Shown: positions 54,303 to 63,584, numbered from the stretch's first letter. The stretch is DNA of 64,000 nt from Alcanivorax sp. DP30 (GCF_009882945.1 NZ_WTUY01000004.1:797341-861340); one strand, 5' to 3'. Notes: generated by a model from the sequence alone, not told the origin. Made by a program: numbers and translations.

Positions 54303-54953
54303 ATGAAGTTTGTAAAACTGTTCGTGCTGATGGCGGTTGCCACCGTCGCCACCCCTGCTCTGGCTGCCGGTGACGCTGAAGCCGGTGAAGCCAAGGCTGC
54401 TCCCTGTGCCGCCTGTCACGGTCAGGGCGGTAATGCCTCCATCCCCACCTACCCCAAGCTGGCGGGTCAGGGTGAAGAATATCTGGTCAAGCAGCTGCAG
54501 GACTTCAAGTCCGGCGCCCGTAACAACGCCATCATGGCTGGTCAGGTGGCCAACCTGAGCGAGCAGGACATGCAGGACATCGCTGCCTACTACGCCAAGC
54601 AATCTGTAGAAGCCGGTCAGGCCAATGCGGACCTGGTTGAGCAGGGTGAGCGTCTGTACCGCGGTGGCGACATGGCCAACAACATCCCGGCCTGCGCAGC
54701 CTGTCACGGTCCTGCCGGTCAGGGTATCGATGCGGCCAAGTACCCGCATCTGGCTGGTCAGAATGCCCAGTACACCGAAGACCAGCTAAAGGCTTTCCGT
54801 GCCGCTGGCCGGAATGACCTGGGTGACAACATCATCAAGCGTACCAATGACGGCTCTGTTGATGATCCAGGCATGATGCAGACTATCGCTGCAGAAATGA
54901 GCGATACCCAGATCAAGGCTGTTGCCAGCTTTATTTCCGGGTTGTCCAAATAA
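54303..54953 (+). CDS. dihaem cytochrome c4
   Basis: A 216-residue periplasmic protein with a signal peptide ([10 protein letters not shown]) and two similar haem domains: [12 protein letters not shown] with a following YPKLAGQ, and [12 protein letters not shown] with YPHLAGQ. The internal duplication and the size fit cytochrome c4, an electron donor to terminal oxidases. It sits in one transcription unit with cytochrome c5 and ends at a clear terminator. Confidence 0.95.
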   Translation: MKFVKLFVLMAVATVATPALAAGDAEAGEAKAAPCAACHGQGGNASIPTYPKLAGQGEEYLVKQLQDFKSGARNNAIMAGQVANLSEQDMQDIAAYYAKQSVEAGQANADLVEQGERLYRGGDMANNIPACAACHGPAGQGIDAAKYPHLAGQNAQYTEDQLKAFRAAGRNDLGDNIIKRTNDGSVDDPGMMQTIAAEMSDTQIKAVASFISGLSK

Positions 54954-54976
54954 GTCTGTTTGGTTTCGGTTTGTAG

Positions 54977-55004
54977 AAAAGGCAGCCTTCGGGCTGCCTT
55001 TTTT
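54977..55004 (+). terminator. terminator after cytochrome c4
   Basis: Stem AAAAGGCAGCC / GGCTGCCTTTT with a TTCG tetraloop and a T-run. Confidence 0.92.
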
Positions 55005-55098
55005 ATTGTTATCATGAAAAGATACTCCCCCGGATCGGGAGAAAAATCACTTGCCGGTGGTCACACTACCGGACACTAACAAGAAAGGAGAGGATTCC

Positions 55099-55734
55099 AT
55101 GCTTCGCATTGTGACGGCCTTGCTGCTGACCCTGGGGCTGGCCACGACGGCCTGCGCTGAAGAACAACATTCCCGCTTTGCGCTGGATACCCACTACAAG
55201 ATCCTGGATGTGCAGGGCACGGTGGATGATCCGAGCAAGGTGGAAGTCCGCGAATTCTTTTCTTACGGCTGTCCGCACTGCTACTCCCTGGAGCCAGCGG
55301 TGGATAACTGGCTGAAGGAAAAGCCGGAATTCATCAATTATGTGCGTACGCCGGTACTGTTCCTGCGTAATGCCGAACCCATGGCCCGTGCCTACTATGT
55401 AGAAGAAGCGCTGGGCAAGGTGGACGAGATCCACGCGCCGCTGTTTGACGCCATTCACAAGCATCGTGAGCCGCTGTTCAGCGAGCCAGCCCTGGCCAAT
55501 TTCTTCCGTAAGTACGGGGTGGAGCCGGAGCAGTTCAGCAAGTTGTACAGTTCCTTTGGTGTGTCCACCAAGATCCGTCAGGCGGATGCCCTGAGCCGTG
55601 ATTACAAGATTCCGGGCGTGCCCAACTTCGTGGTGAACGGCAAGTACCTGGTGCTGCGCCAGAACCTGAAGAACAATGACGAGCTGTTCCAGGTGATCGA
55701 ATACCTGGCCAACAAGGAAAAGACTGACGGCTAA
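55099..55734 (+). CDS. dsbA: thiol:disulfide interchange protein DsbA
   Basis: A 211-residue periplasmic oxidoreductase: signal peptide (LATTACA-EEQ), thioredoxin-fold active site FFSYGCPHCYSLEP (CPHC) and the cis-Pro region IPGVPNFVVNGKYLV. It introduces disulfides into exported proteins. Placement after cytochrome c4 matches PA5489. The start at 55099 follows AGGAGAGGA. The endonuclease-like gene starts three bases after its stop. Confidence 0.95.
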   Translation: MLRIVTALLLTLGLATTACAEEQHSRFALDTHYKILDVQGTVDDPSKVEVREFFSYGCPHCYSLEPAVDNWLKEKPEFINYVRTPVLFLRNAEPMARAYYVEEALGKVDEIHAPLFDAIHKHREPLFSEPALANFFRKYGVEPEQFSKLYSSFGVSTKIRQADALSRDYKIPGVPNFVVNGKYLVLRQNLKNNDELFQVIEYLANKEKTDG

Positions 55735-55737
55735 GCG

Positions 55738-56640
55738 ATGCTGCTGGACAAGGCCCGTACAGCTTACCGTGACTGGAAGGCCCGCCCCGCGGGCTTTTCC
55801 TTTGCTCGCGAAGGAGTAAGAAAAACCCGCCAGACCCGTGAAGTGGTGTTGCCTGACAACACCCTCAAACTGGTCAGTTTCAATATCCAGGCGGGGATCG
55901 GTTCGCAGAAATTTGGCGACTATATTACCGGCAGCTGGAAGCATCTGGTTGCCCATCCCCGCAGTGTGGAAAACATCGAGCAGATCGCCGAAGTGATCAG
56001 CCACTTCGATGTGGTGGGCCTGCAGGAAGTGGATGGCGGCAGCCTGCGTTCACGGAACATGAACCAGCTGGTGCGGCTGGCCTCGCTGGGTGATTTTGCC
56101 TTCTGGCACCAGCAGCTGAACCGCAACCTGGGTCGCCTGGGCCAGTTCAGTAATGGTTTTCTCAGCCGTCTGCAGCCCTATGAAGTGACGGATCATCGCC
56201 TGCCGGGGCTGCCTGGCCGTGGCGCGATCGTGATCAAGTACGGGCACCCGATTCAGCCCCTGGTGGTGGTGGTGGCTCACCTGGCGTTGGGTGAGAAGAT
56301 CCGCAATACCCAACTGGCCTATCTCTATCGTCTGCTGCGTGAGTACAAGTACGTAGTGATGATGGGGGATTTCAATTGCCGGCTGGAGCATCTGGATGCC
56401 TCACCCCTGTCCGAACTGGGGCTGGGTACAGTGATGGCAGAGAACCTCAATACCTACCCCAGCTGGGCGCCGGATCGTCATATCGACCATATCCTGCTTT
56501 CGCCAGGGCTGACCAGTCAGCACACCCGCGTGCTGGAAGACTGCAAGCTGTCGGATCATCTGCCGCTGGCCACGGAAATCATCGTCCCGGACGATGTGAT
56601 CTCGGCCACCCTGGAACACCGGCTGCCGCTAATCAATTAA
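55738..56640 (+). CDS. endonuclease/exonuclease/phosphatase family protein
   Basis: A 300-residue metal-dependent phosphoesterase of the EEP fold: KLVSFNIQAGIGS (first metal Asn), VVGLQEVDGGS (catalytic Glu), VVVAHLALG, VVMMGDFNCRLE (Asp-Phe-Asn) and the closing DHLPLATEIIV with the catalytic Asp-His. Substrate not predictable (DNA, lipid or nucleotide phosphates). It is directly coupled to dsbA and corresponds in position to PA5488. No signal peptide. Confidence 0.9.
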   Translation: MLLDKARTAYRDWKARPAGFSFAREGVRKTRQTREVVLPDNTLKLVSFNIQAGIGSQKFGDYITGSWKHLVAHPRSVENIEQIAEVISHFDVVGLQEVDGGSLRSRNMNQLVRLASLGDFAFWHQQLNRNLGRLGQFSNGFLSRLQPYEVTDHRLPGLPGRGAIVIKYGHPIQPLVVVVAHLALGEKIRNTQLAYLYRLLREYKYVVMMGDFNCRLEHLDASPLSELGLGTVMAENLNTYPSWAPDRHIDHILLSPGLTSQHTRVLEDCKLSDHLPLATEIIVPDDVISATLEHRLPLIN

Positions 56641-56641
56641 G

Positions 56642-56795
56642 AATGAATAGTTAATAATGAATAGCTGCGCGGTTGGGTGTTTGTGTCTTTTTTAGTCTAA
56701 GCGCCGCGTACAAGCTGCGAGGCGCGGACATCACTGCAAGCAAAACCACCAACCTTGCTCGTGTGTTATTAATTCTTAACTATTCATTATTCATT
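56642..56795. repeat. 7-bp-period AT-rich inverted pair
   Basis: The left array is AATGAAT, AGTTAAT, AATGAAT directly after the endonuclease-like stop codon. The right array (56768-56795), on the other strand, is AATGAAT, AATGAAT, AGTTAAG, AATTAAT. The core also pairs (GGTTGGGTGTTTG with CAAGCAAAACCACCAACC). Confidence 0.75.
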
Positions 56796-56834
56796 CGTCC
56801 CACCACCGTCATGATTATCTGGCAGGCTACGATC

Positions 56835-57371
56835 ATGAACCTTCGCCGCCTCCTCATCGCTACACTGCTTCTGTTGTCCGCGTTTGCGGCCATGGCAGAC
56901 TGCCCCCGTGTGCCAGGGGAGGAGGATGACCGCCGGGCCAATGCAGGATGCCTGATCGTTGAAGATGGTCGGGTGTTACTGCTCACGCATCGCTGGGGCG
57001 GCAAGCTGGGAGTGCCGGGTGGGACGCTGGAAGAAGGTGAGCTGGCACAGTGCACGGCCTGGCGCGAAACCGCTGAAGAGACCGGCCTGCCGGTGACGGT
57101 GGGTGGGCGGCTGGCAGTGATGAGCAACGGCTTTCATCTCTACCGCTGTCATCTGCAGCAGCCGGTGGATACCAGCGAACCCGTGCCGGTGCCCCGCTCC
57201 GGGCGCACCGAAGTGTCGGCTATCGGGTGGTATCCGCTGTCGTCGTTGAGCAAGGATCGCTGGCGTTTCTACTACCAGTTCGATCAGTTTGTGGCGCTGG
57301 CAGAACAGGTTATGCGGAGCGCGACAGCTGCAACGGCGAGCGACGCCAGTGACGGACAGCCGGAGAAGTAA
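56835..57371 (+). CDS. Nudix hydrolase with N-terminal signal peptide
   Basis: A 178-residue protein: a clear Sec signal (LLIATLLLLSAFAAMA-DCP), then a Nudix domain with a canonical box, GGTLEEGELAQCTAWRETAE continuing ETGL (G-x5-E-x7-RE-x2-EE-x-G). An exported Nudix hydrolase is unusual because most act on cytoplasmic nucleotides; a periplasmic or outer-membrane-exposed diphosphate substrate is possible. Upstream in-frame ATGs would bury the signal. Its last 62 bases overlap, convergently, the 3' end of the LuxR-type gene. Confidence 0.8.
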   Translation: MNLRRLLIATLLLLSAFAAMADCPRVPGEEDDRRANAGCLIVEDGRVLLLTHRWGGKLGVPGGTLEEGELAQCTAWRETAEETGLPVTVGGRLAVMSNGFHLYRCHLQQPVDTSEPVPVPRSGRTEVSAIGWYPLSSLSKDRWRFYYQFDQFVALAEQVMRSATAATASDASDGQPEK

Positions 57372-58509
57372 GCACTTCCTTGGCCAGTTCGCTCTGGCGA
57401 GTGGTGCCGGTCTTTAAGAAGACATTTTTCAGTTGGGTGCGCACGGTATGAACGGAAAGCTTGTAGGCCTCCGCCACTTGCTGCGGGCCCATGCCCCGGC
57501 TGATGCCGGCGGCCACCCGGGATTCCGCCTCGGATAGACCGTAAAGCTGGATCAGGCAATCGAGATCAATGTAGACCTCGGTGCGAGGGTCCTGAAAGTA
57601 AAGGATCGCCAAAGGCTGGCGGGTACCGCTGTACTGCTGCGAAAGCGGATTGCCTCGCAGCGGGCTGACCAGGCAACGAACCCCCTGATTTGCGGATAGC
57701 ATCAGCGTAATGACACCGCCCGGTCCGAAACGGCTATCGCCGTCAGGGCGAGTCACTTCGTTGAGCAGGCGCAGAAGCTCCGAGTGCTGGCGTGGGTCCT
57801 GAAAACTGAGCAGATGGTTGCTGATGCAGACCTGGGGCAGCTCCTGCAGCAGATCGGCAGCCTCGGCGGAAAGGTGGATGATCTTGCCGTTGCGGTCTGC
57901 CAGCGCGAAGGGCTGGGCCTGAATTTCCAGCGTTTGTTCCAGCGCCATGCGGGTTTGATCCAGAGCGCTGACCTGAGTCTGTAACCGCAGGGCGCGTCGC
58001 ACATGCATCACCAGCTCATTGATGCGATCGGTTTCATCGCGCTGGTAATGGCCTTGCCCCTGGGTGCGTTGAATCAGTAGCTGAACCGTTTGTTGCTCGT
58101 CCTGCCAGACGGTGCCGCAGACGCCGTGGTGGATGTCTTGCTGAGCGGCCCAGTCATTGAAGAATTCGGTCTGGTAAAACTGCTTTTGTCCGCAGGTAAA
58201 ATCCAGATAGGAGGAATACAGCTGACCGGGTGCCTTGAGCTTGAGTTCCGGTCGCCAGGGGCAGGTATTCACAAAATGGGACACGTAGGCCTGATGATCG
58301 GCGTCGTCGATATTACGTTTGATGCTGGATTGCACAGACTCGGCGGCGCGATCCATGACCAGCATTCTGGCCGAACGGGAACCGGTCGCCTCGATCAGCT
58401 GATCAAGAAACCTGGGCCAGGCATCCGGATTGCACGGCGCGTCATAGAGCGTATCCAGCAATGACTCGTGCGCCTTCCCCTGCAATCCCTTAAGCGCAGA
58501 AGATGTCAT
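57310..58509 (-). CDS. LuxR-type HTH transcriptional regulator
   Basis: A 399-residue regulator. The C-terminal ~65 residues hold a LuxR/FixJ helix-turn-helix: LYGLSEAESRVAAGISRGMG, VAEAYKLSVHTVRTQLKNVF and TGTTRQSELAKEVL. The N-terminal part is an unrecognised sensor with a PAS-like stretch (PFALADRNGKIIHLSAEAAD). It lacks the acyl-homoserine-lactone domain of classic LuxR. The start at 58509 is favoured over 58728. It is divergent from an alpha/beta hydrolase gene that may be its target. Confidence 0.85.
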   Translation of the reverse strand: MTSSALKGLQGKAHESLLDTLYDAPCNPDAWPRFLDQLIEATGSRSARMLVMDRAAESVQSSIKRNIDDADHQAYVSHFVNTCPWRPELKLKAPGQLYSSYLDFTCGQKQFYQTEFFNDWAAQQDIHHGVCGTVWQDEQQTVQLLIQRTQGQGHYQRDETDRINELVMHVRRALRLQTQVSALDQTRMALEQTLEIQAQPFALADRNGKIIHLSAEAADLLQELPQVCISNHLLSFQDPRQHSELLRLLNEVTRPDGDSRFGPGGVITLMLSANQGVRCLVSPLRGNPLSQQYSGTRQPLAILYFQDPRTEVYIDLDCLIQLYGLSEAESRVAAGISRGMGPQQVAEAYKLSVHTVRTQLKNVFLKTGTTRQSELAKEVLTSPAVRHWRRSPLQLSRSA

Positions 58510-58628
58510 GTTGGTCTTGTTGTTCCCCTGAGTGACTCTTAAGGTACCCAATTGTTGGGTGTATTTGAAGCAAGTGGCATTTTTGGCGGTGACAGCAAAG
58601 ATAACCAAAAAAACGAAGGGGTAGGTGC

Positions 58629-59390
58629 ATGGGGGCGTTGCAATGGCGGTTGGCGGATGGTCAGGCCTTGCCGGTGACCCGGGCGGGGCAGGGTGAGCAG
58701 GTTGTTGTCTTGATTCATGGCTGGACATGCCAGCGTAAGCACTGGCAATGGTTGCTGGCCAATCCGCCCGCAGGCTATACCTTGCTGGCCGTGGACCTGC
58801 CCGGCCATGGTGAGGCCCGGGACGTGACGGTGCCGGCCTGGACGGTTGTTGCCCTGGCGGATTGTCTGGCTGACGCTCTCAAGGATATCGACAACCCCAT
58901 CCTGGCAGGGCATTCCATGGGCGGTGCCGTGGCGCTGGAGCTGGCTCGCCGCAAGTCTGTGAAGGGTGTGGTGCTGGTGGATACCTTCGTGATTCCCTAT
59001 GGGGATCTGGACGAGGACGGCGCCAGGGGGGTGGAAAGTGCCTTCTATGACGATTTCCCTGCGGCCATCGACAGCCTGGTAGCCAATAACGCTGGCCCGG
59101 ATTTGCCGGCGGATCAGAAAGCAGCATTGGCCCGGGATATGGCGTCAGCGCCCGCCGAAGCCATGTTGCCGTTATGGTCCGACCTGCTGCGCTGGTCCCC
59201 GGAGGCCGCATTCAGTGAAATCACCTGCCCCGTGCATGCCATCAACGGTGACCTGATCGGCGATGTGGCCAGGGCGCGTTGTGAGGGGCATGTCACCGAG
59301 TGGCTTCAGCCGGGCACCTGGCACTTCCCGCAGATGGAGCAGCCGGACATTTTTGCCGGGTTGTTTGGCAGGGTGCTTCACCAGCTTTGA
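58629..59390 (+). CDS. alpha/beta hydrolase
   Basis: A 253-residue alpha/beta hydrolase: VVLIHGWTCQRKHWQW (oxyanion loop), DLPGHGEARD, nucleophile elbow ILAGHSMGGAVALELA, and a helical cap around residues 125-190. The final catalytic His is probably in GTWHFPQMEQPDIF. It is cytoplasmic. It is divergent from the LuxR-type regulator, which suggests local control. Exact substrate unknown. Confidence 0.87.
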   Translation: MGALQWRLADGQALPVTRAGQGEQVVVLIHGWTCQRKHWQWLLANPPAGYTLLAVDLPGHGEARDVTVPAWTVVALADCLADALKDIDNPILAGHSMGGAVALELARRKSVKGVVLVDTFVIPYGDLDEDGARGVESAFYDDFPAAIDSLVANNAGPDLPADQKAALARDMASAPAEAMLPLWSDLLRWSPEAAFSEITCPVHAINGDLIGDVARARCEGHVTEWLQPGTWHFPQMEQPDIFAGLFGRVLHQL

Positions 59391-59399
59391 TGCTGAAAT

Positions 59400-59426
59400 C
59401 CTGCCGGGTACCCCACGCCCGGCAGG
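59400..59426. terminator. hairpin between convergent genes
   Basis: Arms CCTGCCGGG / CCCGGCAGG with a nine-base loop lie between the hydrolase and dgt. No T-run, so a weak candidate. Confidence 0.45.
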
Positions 59427-59442
59427 CCATGTCGGGCTATTT

Positions 59443-60795
59443 TCAGTACCGCGTTTCCGCCATTCCCGAAAACTGTTTGGCCAGATACGTCGCGTAGTTG
59501 TCAGTCATCCCGGCGAGAAAATCCAGTGCCCGCATGATGCATTGATAAATTCTTTCCTGCTCCGGCAGTTGTTCGAGATCTTCCGGAAAACTGTGCCGGC
59601 CGATCAGGTCGATGATGCGTTCGTGACGGTAATTTTTTGCGCTGTTGCAGGCGTGGGAAACTGCCGCTTCGATGAGCCCATCCAGCAGGGCGCCCATGAC
59701 TTCAAAGGCGCCAATTTCCAGTTCGATTTTTCTCGGATGCTCAAACACTTTTGAGCGCGCCAGCTGCTTGGCATTTTCTACCACATCGCGCACCGCCGGT
59801 TCGCAGTGGCTGATGAGATCCCCTTCCATGCGCCCTTGCAGCAAGCGTTCGTGGTTGGCCACAAAGGCTTCCACGCCGGCCTCGATAAATCGCTCGATAA
59901 TCTTGCCGCGTAGCAGTGCGGCCTTGCGCCCGTCGCGCAGGTCGGAATGAATCAGTTCGCTCACTTCCCTGGTGTCAGGTAACGCCGGTTGCAGCAGGGC
60001 ATAGACTTCATCCCAGTGCAGCAGGTCCATTTCCAGGCCGTCTTCCAGATCAATAATGGCGTAGCAGAAGTCGTCGGCGGCCTCCATCAGGTAGGCCAGC
60101 GGATGGCGACTGAAGCGCCCGGCCGCTTGTTCCAGCAGGCCGGTGGCGTTGGCGACTTCACGGAAGGCTGCCGCTTCTGACACGAAGGCGCTGTATTTGC
60201 CAGGCTTGCTACTGGCCAAGCCCGCATCCGCGGATAGCCAGGGGTATTTCAGGAAGGTGGCCAGGGTGGCGTAGGTGAGGCGCATGCCATCATCGTATTG
60301 GTGGTATTCGCTCTTGGTGAGAATGCGAAACCCCTGGGCATTCCCTTCAAAAAAAGTCAGGTCGCTTTGCTGGTGTTCAGGGAGCAGATCCAGGAAGCGT
60401 TGCCCCCGTTCCTGAAACCAGGCACGAATGGCGCGCTCGCCAGTATGGCCGAACGGCGGGTTGCCGATGTCATGGGCCAGACAGGCAGATTGGACAATGT
60501 CGCCAAAGTCGGTGGCGCTGACGGATTCCGGCAGCAGGTGTTTTGACTGCAGGCGCTCACCGGCACGAATGCCCAGGGTGCGCCCCACGCAGGAGACTTC
60601 CAGCGAGTGAGTCAGACGATTGTGGACGTGGTCGTTGGTGGCCAGCGGGTGGACCTGGGTCTTGCGGGCCAGGCGTCGAAAGGCGCCGGAAAAAATGATC
60701 TTGTCATGATCACGCAGAAAGGCGGTGCGCCCGCTTTCGTCTTTTGCATCGCGCCCGCCAAGGCGGGTCTTGCTCAATAGCTGTTGCCAGTCCAT
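59443..60795 (-). CDS. dgt: deoxyguanosinetriphosphate triphosphohydrolase (dGTPase)
   Basis: A 450-residue HD-domain enzyme: DESGRTAFLRDHDKIIFSGA, AFRRLARKTQV, NRLTHSLEVSCVGRTLG (first metal His), CLAHDIGNPPFGHTGE (HD pair) and the later AADDFCYAIIDLEDGLEM. These fit the dGTPase family, which hydrolyses dGTP to deoxyguanosine and triphosphate and limits dNTP pools. The start at 60795 removes 22 non-family residues. It converges with the hydrolase and is divergent from the DJ-1/PfpI gene. Confidence 0.93.
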   Translation of the reverse strand: MDWQQLLSKTRLGGRDAKDESGRTAFLRDHDKIIFSGAFRRLARKTQVHPLATNDHVHNRLTHSLEVSCVGRTLGIRAGERLQSKHLLPESVSATDFGDIVQSACLAHDIGNPPFGHTGERAIRAWFQERGQRFLDLLPEHQQSDLTFFEGNAQGFRILTKSEYHQYDDGMRLTYATLATFLKYPWLSADAGLASSKPGKYSAFVSEAAAFREVANATGLLEQAAGRFSRHPLAYLMEAADDFCYAIIDLEDGLEMDLLHWDEVYALLQPALPDTREVSELIHSDLRDGRKAALLRGKIIERFIEAGVEAFVANHERLLQGRMEGDLISHCEPAVRDVVENAKQLARSKVFEHPRKIELEIGAFEVMGALLDGLIEAAVSHACNSAKNYRHERIIDLIGRHSFPEDLEQLPEQERIYQCIMRALDFLAGMTDNYATYLAKQFSGMAETRY

Positions 60796-60924
60796 GAAAT
60801 CCGGTCCAGGGTTGATATTGCCGCTGCAAGTACCCACGGTTGGTTCACAGCATGTTGCCATGGCTTGTGCTGTGATGAACAGGCTGCATCCCCGTTGAAT
60901 TCTATGACGTTTCGGGAGGAGAGA

Positions 60925-61596
60925 ATGAAACTGGACAATCCGTTGTTAATGCTTGTGACCAGTGCCTCGCAAATGGGGCAGGGTCAGCAGACCGGCCTCT
61001 GGCTGGAAGAGTTTGCTGTGCCGTACCTGGCTTTTCGTGAGCAGGGCATTCCGCTGGTAGTTGCCAGCCCCCGGGGTGGCAAGATTCCGGTGGATCCCAA
61101 TTCCATTCCCGACGACGATCAGAAAGAGGCCTGGGTCGAAGCCATTGCGGCATTACAGGACACCAGGGTACTGGAAACCGTCTGGGAAGACGCTTTTGCC
61201 GGTGTCTTTGTCCCGGGTGGCCATGGTGCCATGTTCGACATGCCGGATAATCCTCTTGTGGCTGCGGTCATGGAGCGCACCTGGAATCGTGGCGGTCTGC
61301 TGGCCGCGGTCTGTCACGGGCCGGCGGCGCTGGTCGGGTTGCGCAATGAAGACGGCACTCCGCTGGTACAGAACCGCACCGTGGCGTGTTTCACCAATGA
61401 TGAAGAGCGCGAAGTGGGCCTCGACGAGGTGATGCCCTTCCTGCTGGCAAACCGCTTGGAAGAGCTGGGCGCGACGCTTGATCTGGCGGACAAGTTTGTG
61501 GCGCATACAGTCAGTGATGGAAAACTGGTGACCGGCCAGAATCCGCAATCCAGTGCGGCGGTGGCACAGGCTGTTATAGCCGCGCTGTCAGCATAA
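60925..61596 (+). CDS. type 1 glutamine amidotransferase-like (DJ-1/PfpI) protein
   Basis: A 223-residue class I glutamine amidotransferase-like protein: LWLEEFAVPYLAFREQGIPL, VASPRGGKIPVDPNS, DAFAGVFVPGGHGAMFDM and the nucleophile elbow LLAAVCHGPAALVGL (Cys-His). This form is close to the Hsp31/YhbO-type glyoxalase III or chaperone group. A role in carbonyl stress is plausible but unproven. The start at 60925 follows GGAGGAGAG. Glutathione peroxidase follows after 49 bases, probably in the same unit. Confidence 0.87.
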   Translation: MKLDNPLLMLVTSASQMGQGQQTGLWLEEFAVPYLAFREQGIPLVVASPRGGKIPVDPNSIPDDDQKEAWVEAIAALQDTRVLETVWEDAFAGVFVPGGHGAMFDMPDNPLVAAVMERTWNRGGLLAAVCHGPAALVGLRNEDGTPLVQNRTVACFTNDEEREVGLDEVMPFLLANRLEELGATLDLADKFVAHTVSDGKLVTGQNPQSSAAVAQAVIAALSA

Positions 61597-61645
61597 TTCA
61601 GAGTAATCGTGGCCTGCGGGCCACCACTAAGGACATGGAGTGATA

Positions 61646-62128
61646 ATGGGGATTTACGATTTTTCTGCCACCACCCTGAGCGGTGATGAGAAGAGCCTGG
61701 CGGAGTTCAAGGGCAAGGTCATGCTGATTGTGAACACGGCCAGCAAGTGTGGCTTTACCCCACAATTCGAGGGCCTGGAAGGGCTCTACGATGATCTCAA
61801 GGACAAGGGGCTGGAAATTCTCGGTTTCCCCTGCAATCAGTTCGGCAAACAGGAACCCGGTGCCGCCGATGAGATCGGTGCGTTCTGCCAGAAAAATTAT
61901 GGCGTCAGCTTCACCATGTTCGACAAGATTGATGTGAACGGTGATGGCGCCCACCCACTGTATAACTTCCTCAAGAAGGAAGCCCCAGGCGTGTTGGGCA
62001 GCAAGGGTATCAAGTGGAACTTCACCAAGTTTCTGGTGAACAAGGACGGCAAGGTGATGAAGCGCTATGCCCCCACCGACAAGCCTGAAGCGATTCGCAA
62101 GGATATTGAAAAACTGCTGAACGCCTGA
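61646..62128 (+). CDS. glutathione peroxidase (thioredoxin-type Cys-GPx)
   Basis: A 160-residue peroxidase: [19 protein letters not shown] with peroxidatic C35, [13 protein letters not shown] with the catalytic Gln and the resolving-type Cys, and [13 protein letters not shown] with the catalytic Trp-Asn. Bacterial members with Cys in place of selenocysteine usually take electrons from thioredoxin. It reduces hydro- and lipid peroxides. An upstream in-frame GTG would add two residues; ATG with GGAG upstream is preferred. Confidence 0.94.
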   Translation: MGIYDFSATTLSGDEKSLAEFKGKVMLIVNTASKCGFTPQFEGLEGLYDDLKDKGLEILGFPCNQFGKQEPGAADEIGAFCQKNYGVSFTMFDKIDVNGDGAHPLYNFLKKEAPGVLGSKGIKWNFTKFLVNKDGKVMKRYAPTDKPEAIRKDIEKLLNA

Positions 62129-62160
62129 TGCCCGACGCTTGCTCCGCCCTGTGATCAGGC

Positions 62161-62306
62161 TGTAGGAGTTTCCTTCCAGGGGACGAAGACGAACCTGACG
62201 CTATAAGATGGCTAAACGGTCTTGGCCGCTTCGCCGCTCAGGGTCGGTCGCTCTTCGATTGATTCCGCGCTCCGTGCGGTTCGTCCCTCAAGAGGAACGC
62301 CTACAG
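62161..62306. repeat. 146-bp element with inverted ends, same family as 52909
   Basis: The left end TGTAGGAGTTTCCTTCCAGG (continuing GGACGA) and the right end TCGTCCCTCAAGAGGAACGC (continuing CTACA) are imperfect inverses. The rest of the 258-base gap has no gene; a short TTGTAGCTG fragment lies just beyond, at 62376. Confidence 0.65.
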
Positions 62307-62386
62307 TTCCTCCGATGACTCAGTTGCCTGTGCGCGGGCAAAGCGTTTCAGAACCTTCATGCCTTGCCCGCGCCTTGTAGCTGTCT

Positions 62387-62812
62387 TTACGCGCTCTTGC
62401 GCTTTTCCAGCATTTCAAAGATCACCATGCCGCAGAGCATGGCGGCCACGAACACCACGGCCTTCAGGCTGCCGGTGCCCAGTGCTACCAGTGCCGGGCC
62501 CGGGCAGAAGCCGGCCAGCCCCCAGCCGACTCCAAATCCCAACGCCCCCAGCACCAGGCGCTTGTCCAGCTTGCGGTTGGTGGGCACCTGAAAGCTGGCG
62601 CTGAACAGGGGGGCGGTGCGGTGGCGAGTCAGATAAAACCCGATGGCCGATACCGGAATGGCGCCGCCCATCACCAGGGCCAGGGATGGATCCCAGTTAC
62701 CTGCGATGTCGAGAAAGGCAAGTACCTTGGCCGGATTGGCCATGCCCGCCAACAGCAGGCCAAGGCCGAAGATCAGTCCGGCCACAAATGCCGTGATATG
62801 ACTGCGATGCAT
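62387..62812 (-). CDS. YeeE/YedE (DUF6691) family sulfur transport half-protein B
   Basis: A 141-residue membrane protein with four helices and the family signatures GLIFGLGLLLAGMANPAKVL and GFGVGWGLAGFCPGPALVAL, the Cys-containing loop expected to line the thiosulfate/sulfide path. Two such halves form one YeeE-like unit (PmpA/PmpB). Its start shares a base with the stop of the partner gene. Third gene of the BigR-type operon. Confidence 0.9.
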   Translation of the reverse strand: MHRSHITAFVAGLIFGLGLLLAGMANPAKVLAFLDIAGNWDPSLALVMGGAIPVSAIGFYLTRHRTAPLFSASFQVPTNRKLDKRLVLGALGFGVGWGLAGFCPGPALVALGTGSLKAVVFVAAMLCGMVIFEMLEKRKSA

Positions 62813-63249
62813 TACACACCTCCGAGAAGATGGCGAACCACGAAGACAGTGACGAAGCCGCTGCCCATGAAGGCGGCGGTGGCTACCAGTGAGCGGGGTG
62901 ACAGACGGGACATACCGCATACGCCATGGCCGCTGGTGCAGCCGGCCCCATAGCGGGTGCTGATCCCGACCACCAGACCGGCCACAATCAATAGCGGGAT
63001 GTCTGCATCAATGATCATCGGTGGCAGGGTGCCCATCAGTGCCCACGCGGTGGGGGCGATGAGCATGCCGAGGATAAAGGCGATGCGCCAGCCGCGGTCC
63101 AGCGGGGCCGGGCGCAGCAGTCCGCCAACAATGCCACTGATGCCGGCAATGCGGCCATTGGTGTGCAACAGCCACAGGGCGGCCAGGCCGATGAGGGCGC
63201 CTCCGGCCAGTGAGGCCCAGGGGGTAAAGGCATTCCAGTCGATGGTCAT
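62812..63249 (-). CDS. YeeE/YedE family sulfur transport half-protein A
   Basis: A 145-residue membrane protein with four helices and the partner signatures [20 protein letters not shown] and [20 protein letters not shown], whose cysteines are conserved in YeeE-like thiosulfate transporters. It overlaps the regulator gene (ATGA) on one side and the second half-protein on the other. Movement of a reduced sulfur species is inferred from the family. Confidence 0.92.
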   Translation of the reverse strand: MTIDWNAFTPWASLAGGALIGLAALWLLHTNGRIAGISGIVGGLLRPAPLDRGWRIAFILGMLIAPTAWALMGTLPPMIIDADIPLLIVAGLVVGISTRYGAGCTSGHGVCGMSRLSPRSLVATAAFMGSGFVTVFVVRHLLGGV

Positions 63250-63584
63250 CAGGACGCTCCGCAGAATTGCTCGTAAAGGGTGTGCAGAATGGCCAGCGCC
63301 CGAGGGTCGGCCACCCGGTAAAACATGTGCTTGCCGTCCCGGCGTCCCTCAATCAGGCCTTCCCGGCGCAGTACGCCGATCTGTTGGGAAAGCGAGGGCT
63401 GGTGCAGATCAGCCAGTATTTCCAGTTCGCTGACACTGCGCTCGCTGCCATCAGCCATTTGGCACAGCAGCATCAGGCGATCCGGATGGGACAATGCCTT
63501 GAGCATCTGGCTGGCGTCACTGGCGTTGGCACGGAGGCTTTCCGCATCGGGTAACAGGGATGAGTTTGCAGCTACATTATTCAT
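63249..63584 (-). CDS. bigR: ArsR family regulator of the BigR/SqrR type
   Basis: A 111-residue winged-helix repressor: [20 protein letters not shown], then [20 protein letters not shown] (recognition helix region) and [20 protein letters not shown]. Its only cysteines are C41 and C108, equivalent in position to C42 and C108 of Xylella BigR, which form the persulfide- or disulfide-based sulfide switch. It is the first gene of the operon with two YeeE-like halves, the known BigR target arrangement. A palindrome covering its start codon suggests autorepression. Confidence 0.9.
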   Translation of the reverse strand: MNNVAANSSLLPDAESLRANASDASQMLKALSHPDRLMLLCQMADGSERSVSELEILADLHQPSLSQQIGVLRREGLIEGRRDGKHMFYRVADPRALAILHTLYEQFCGAS

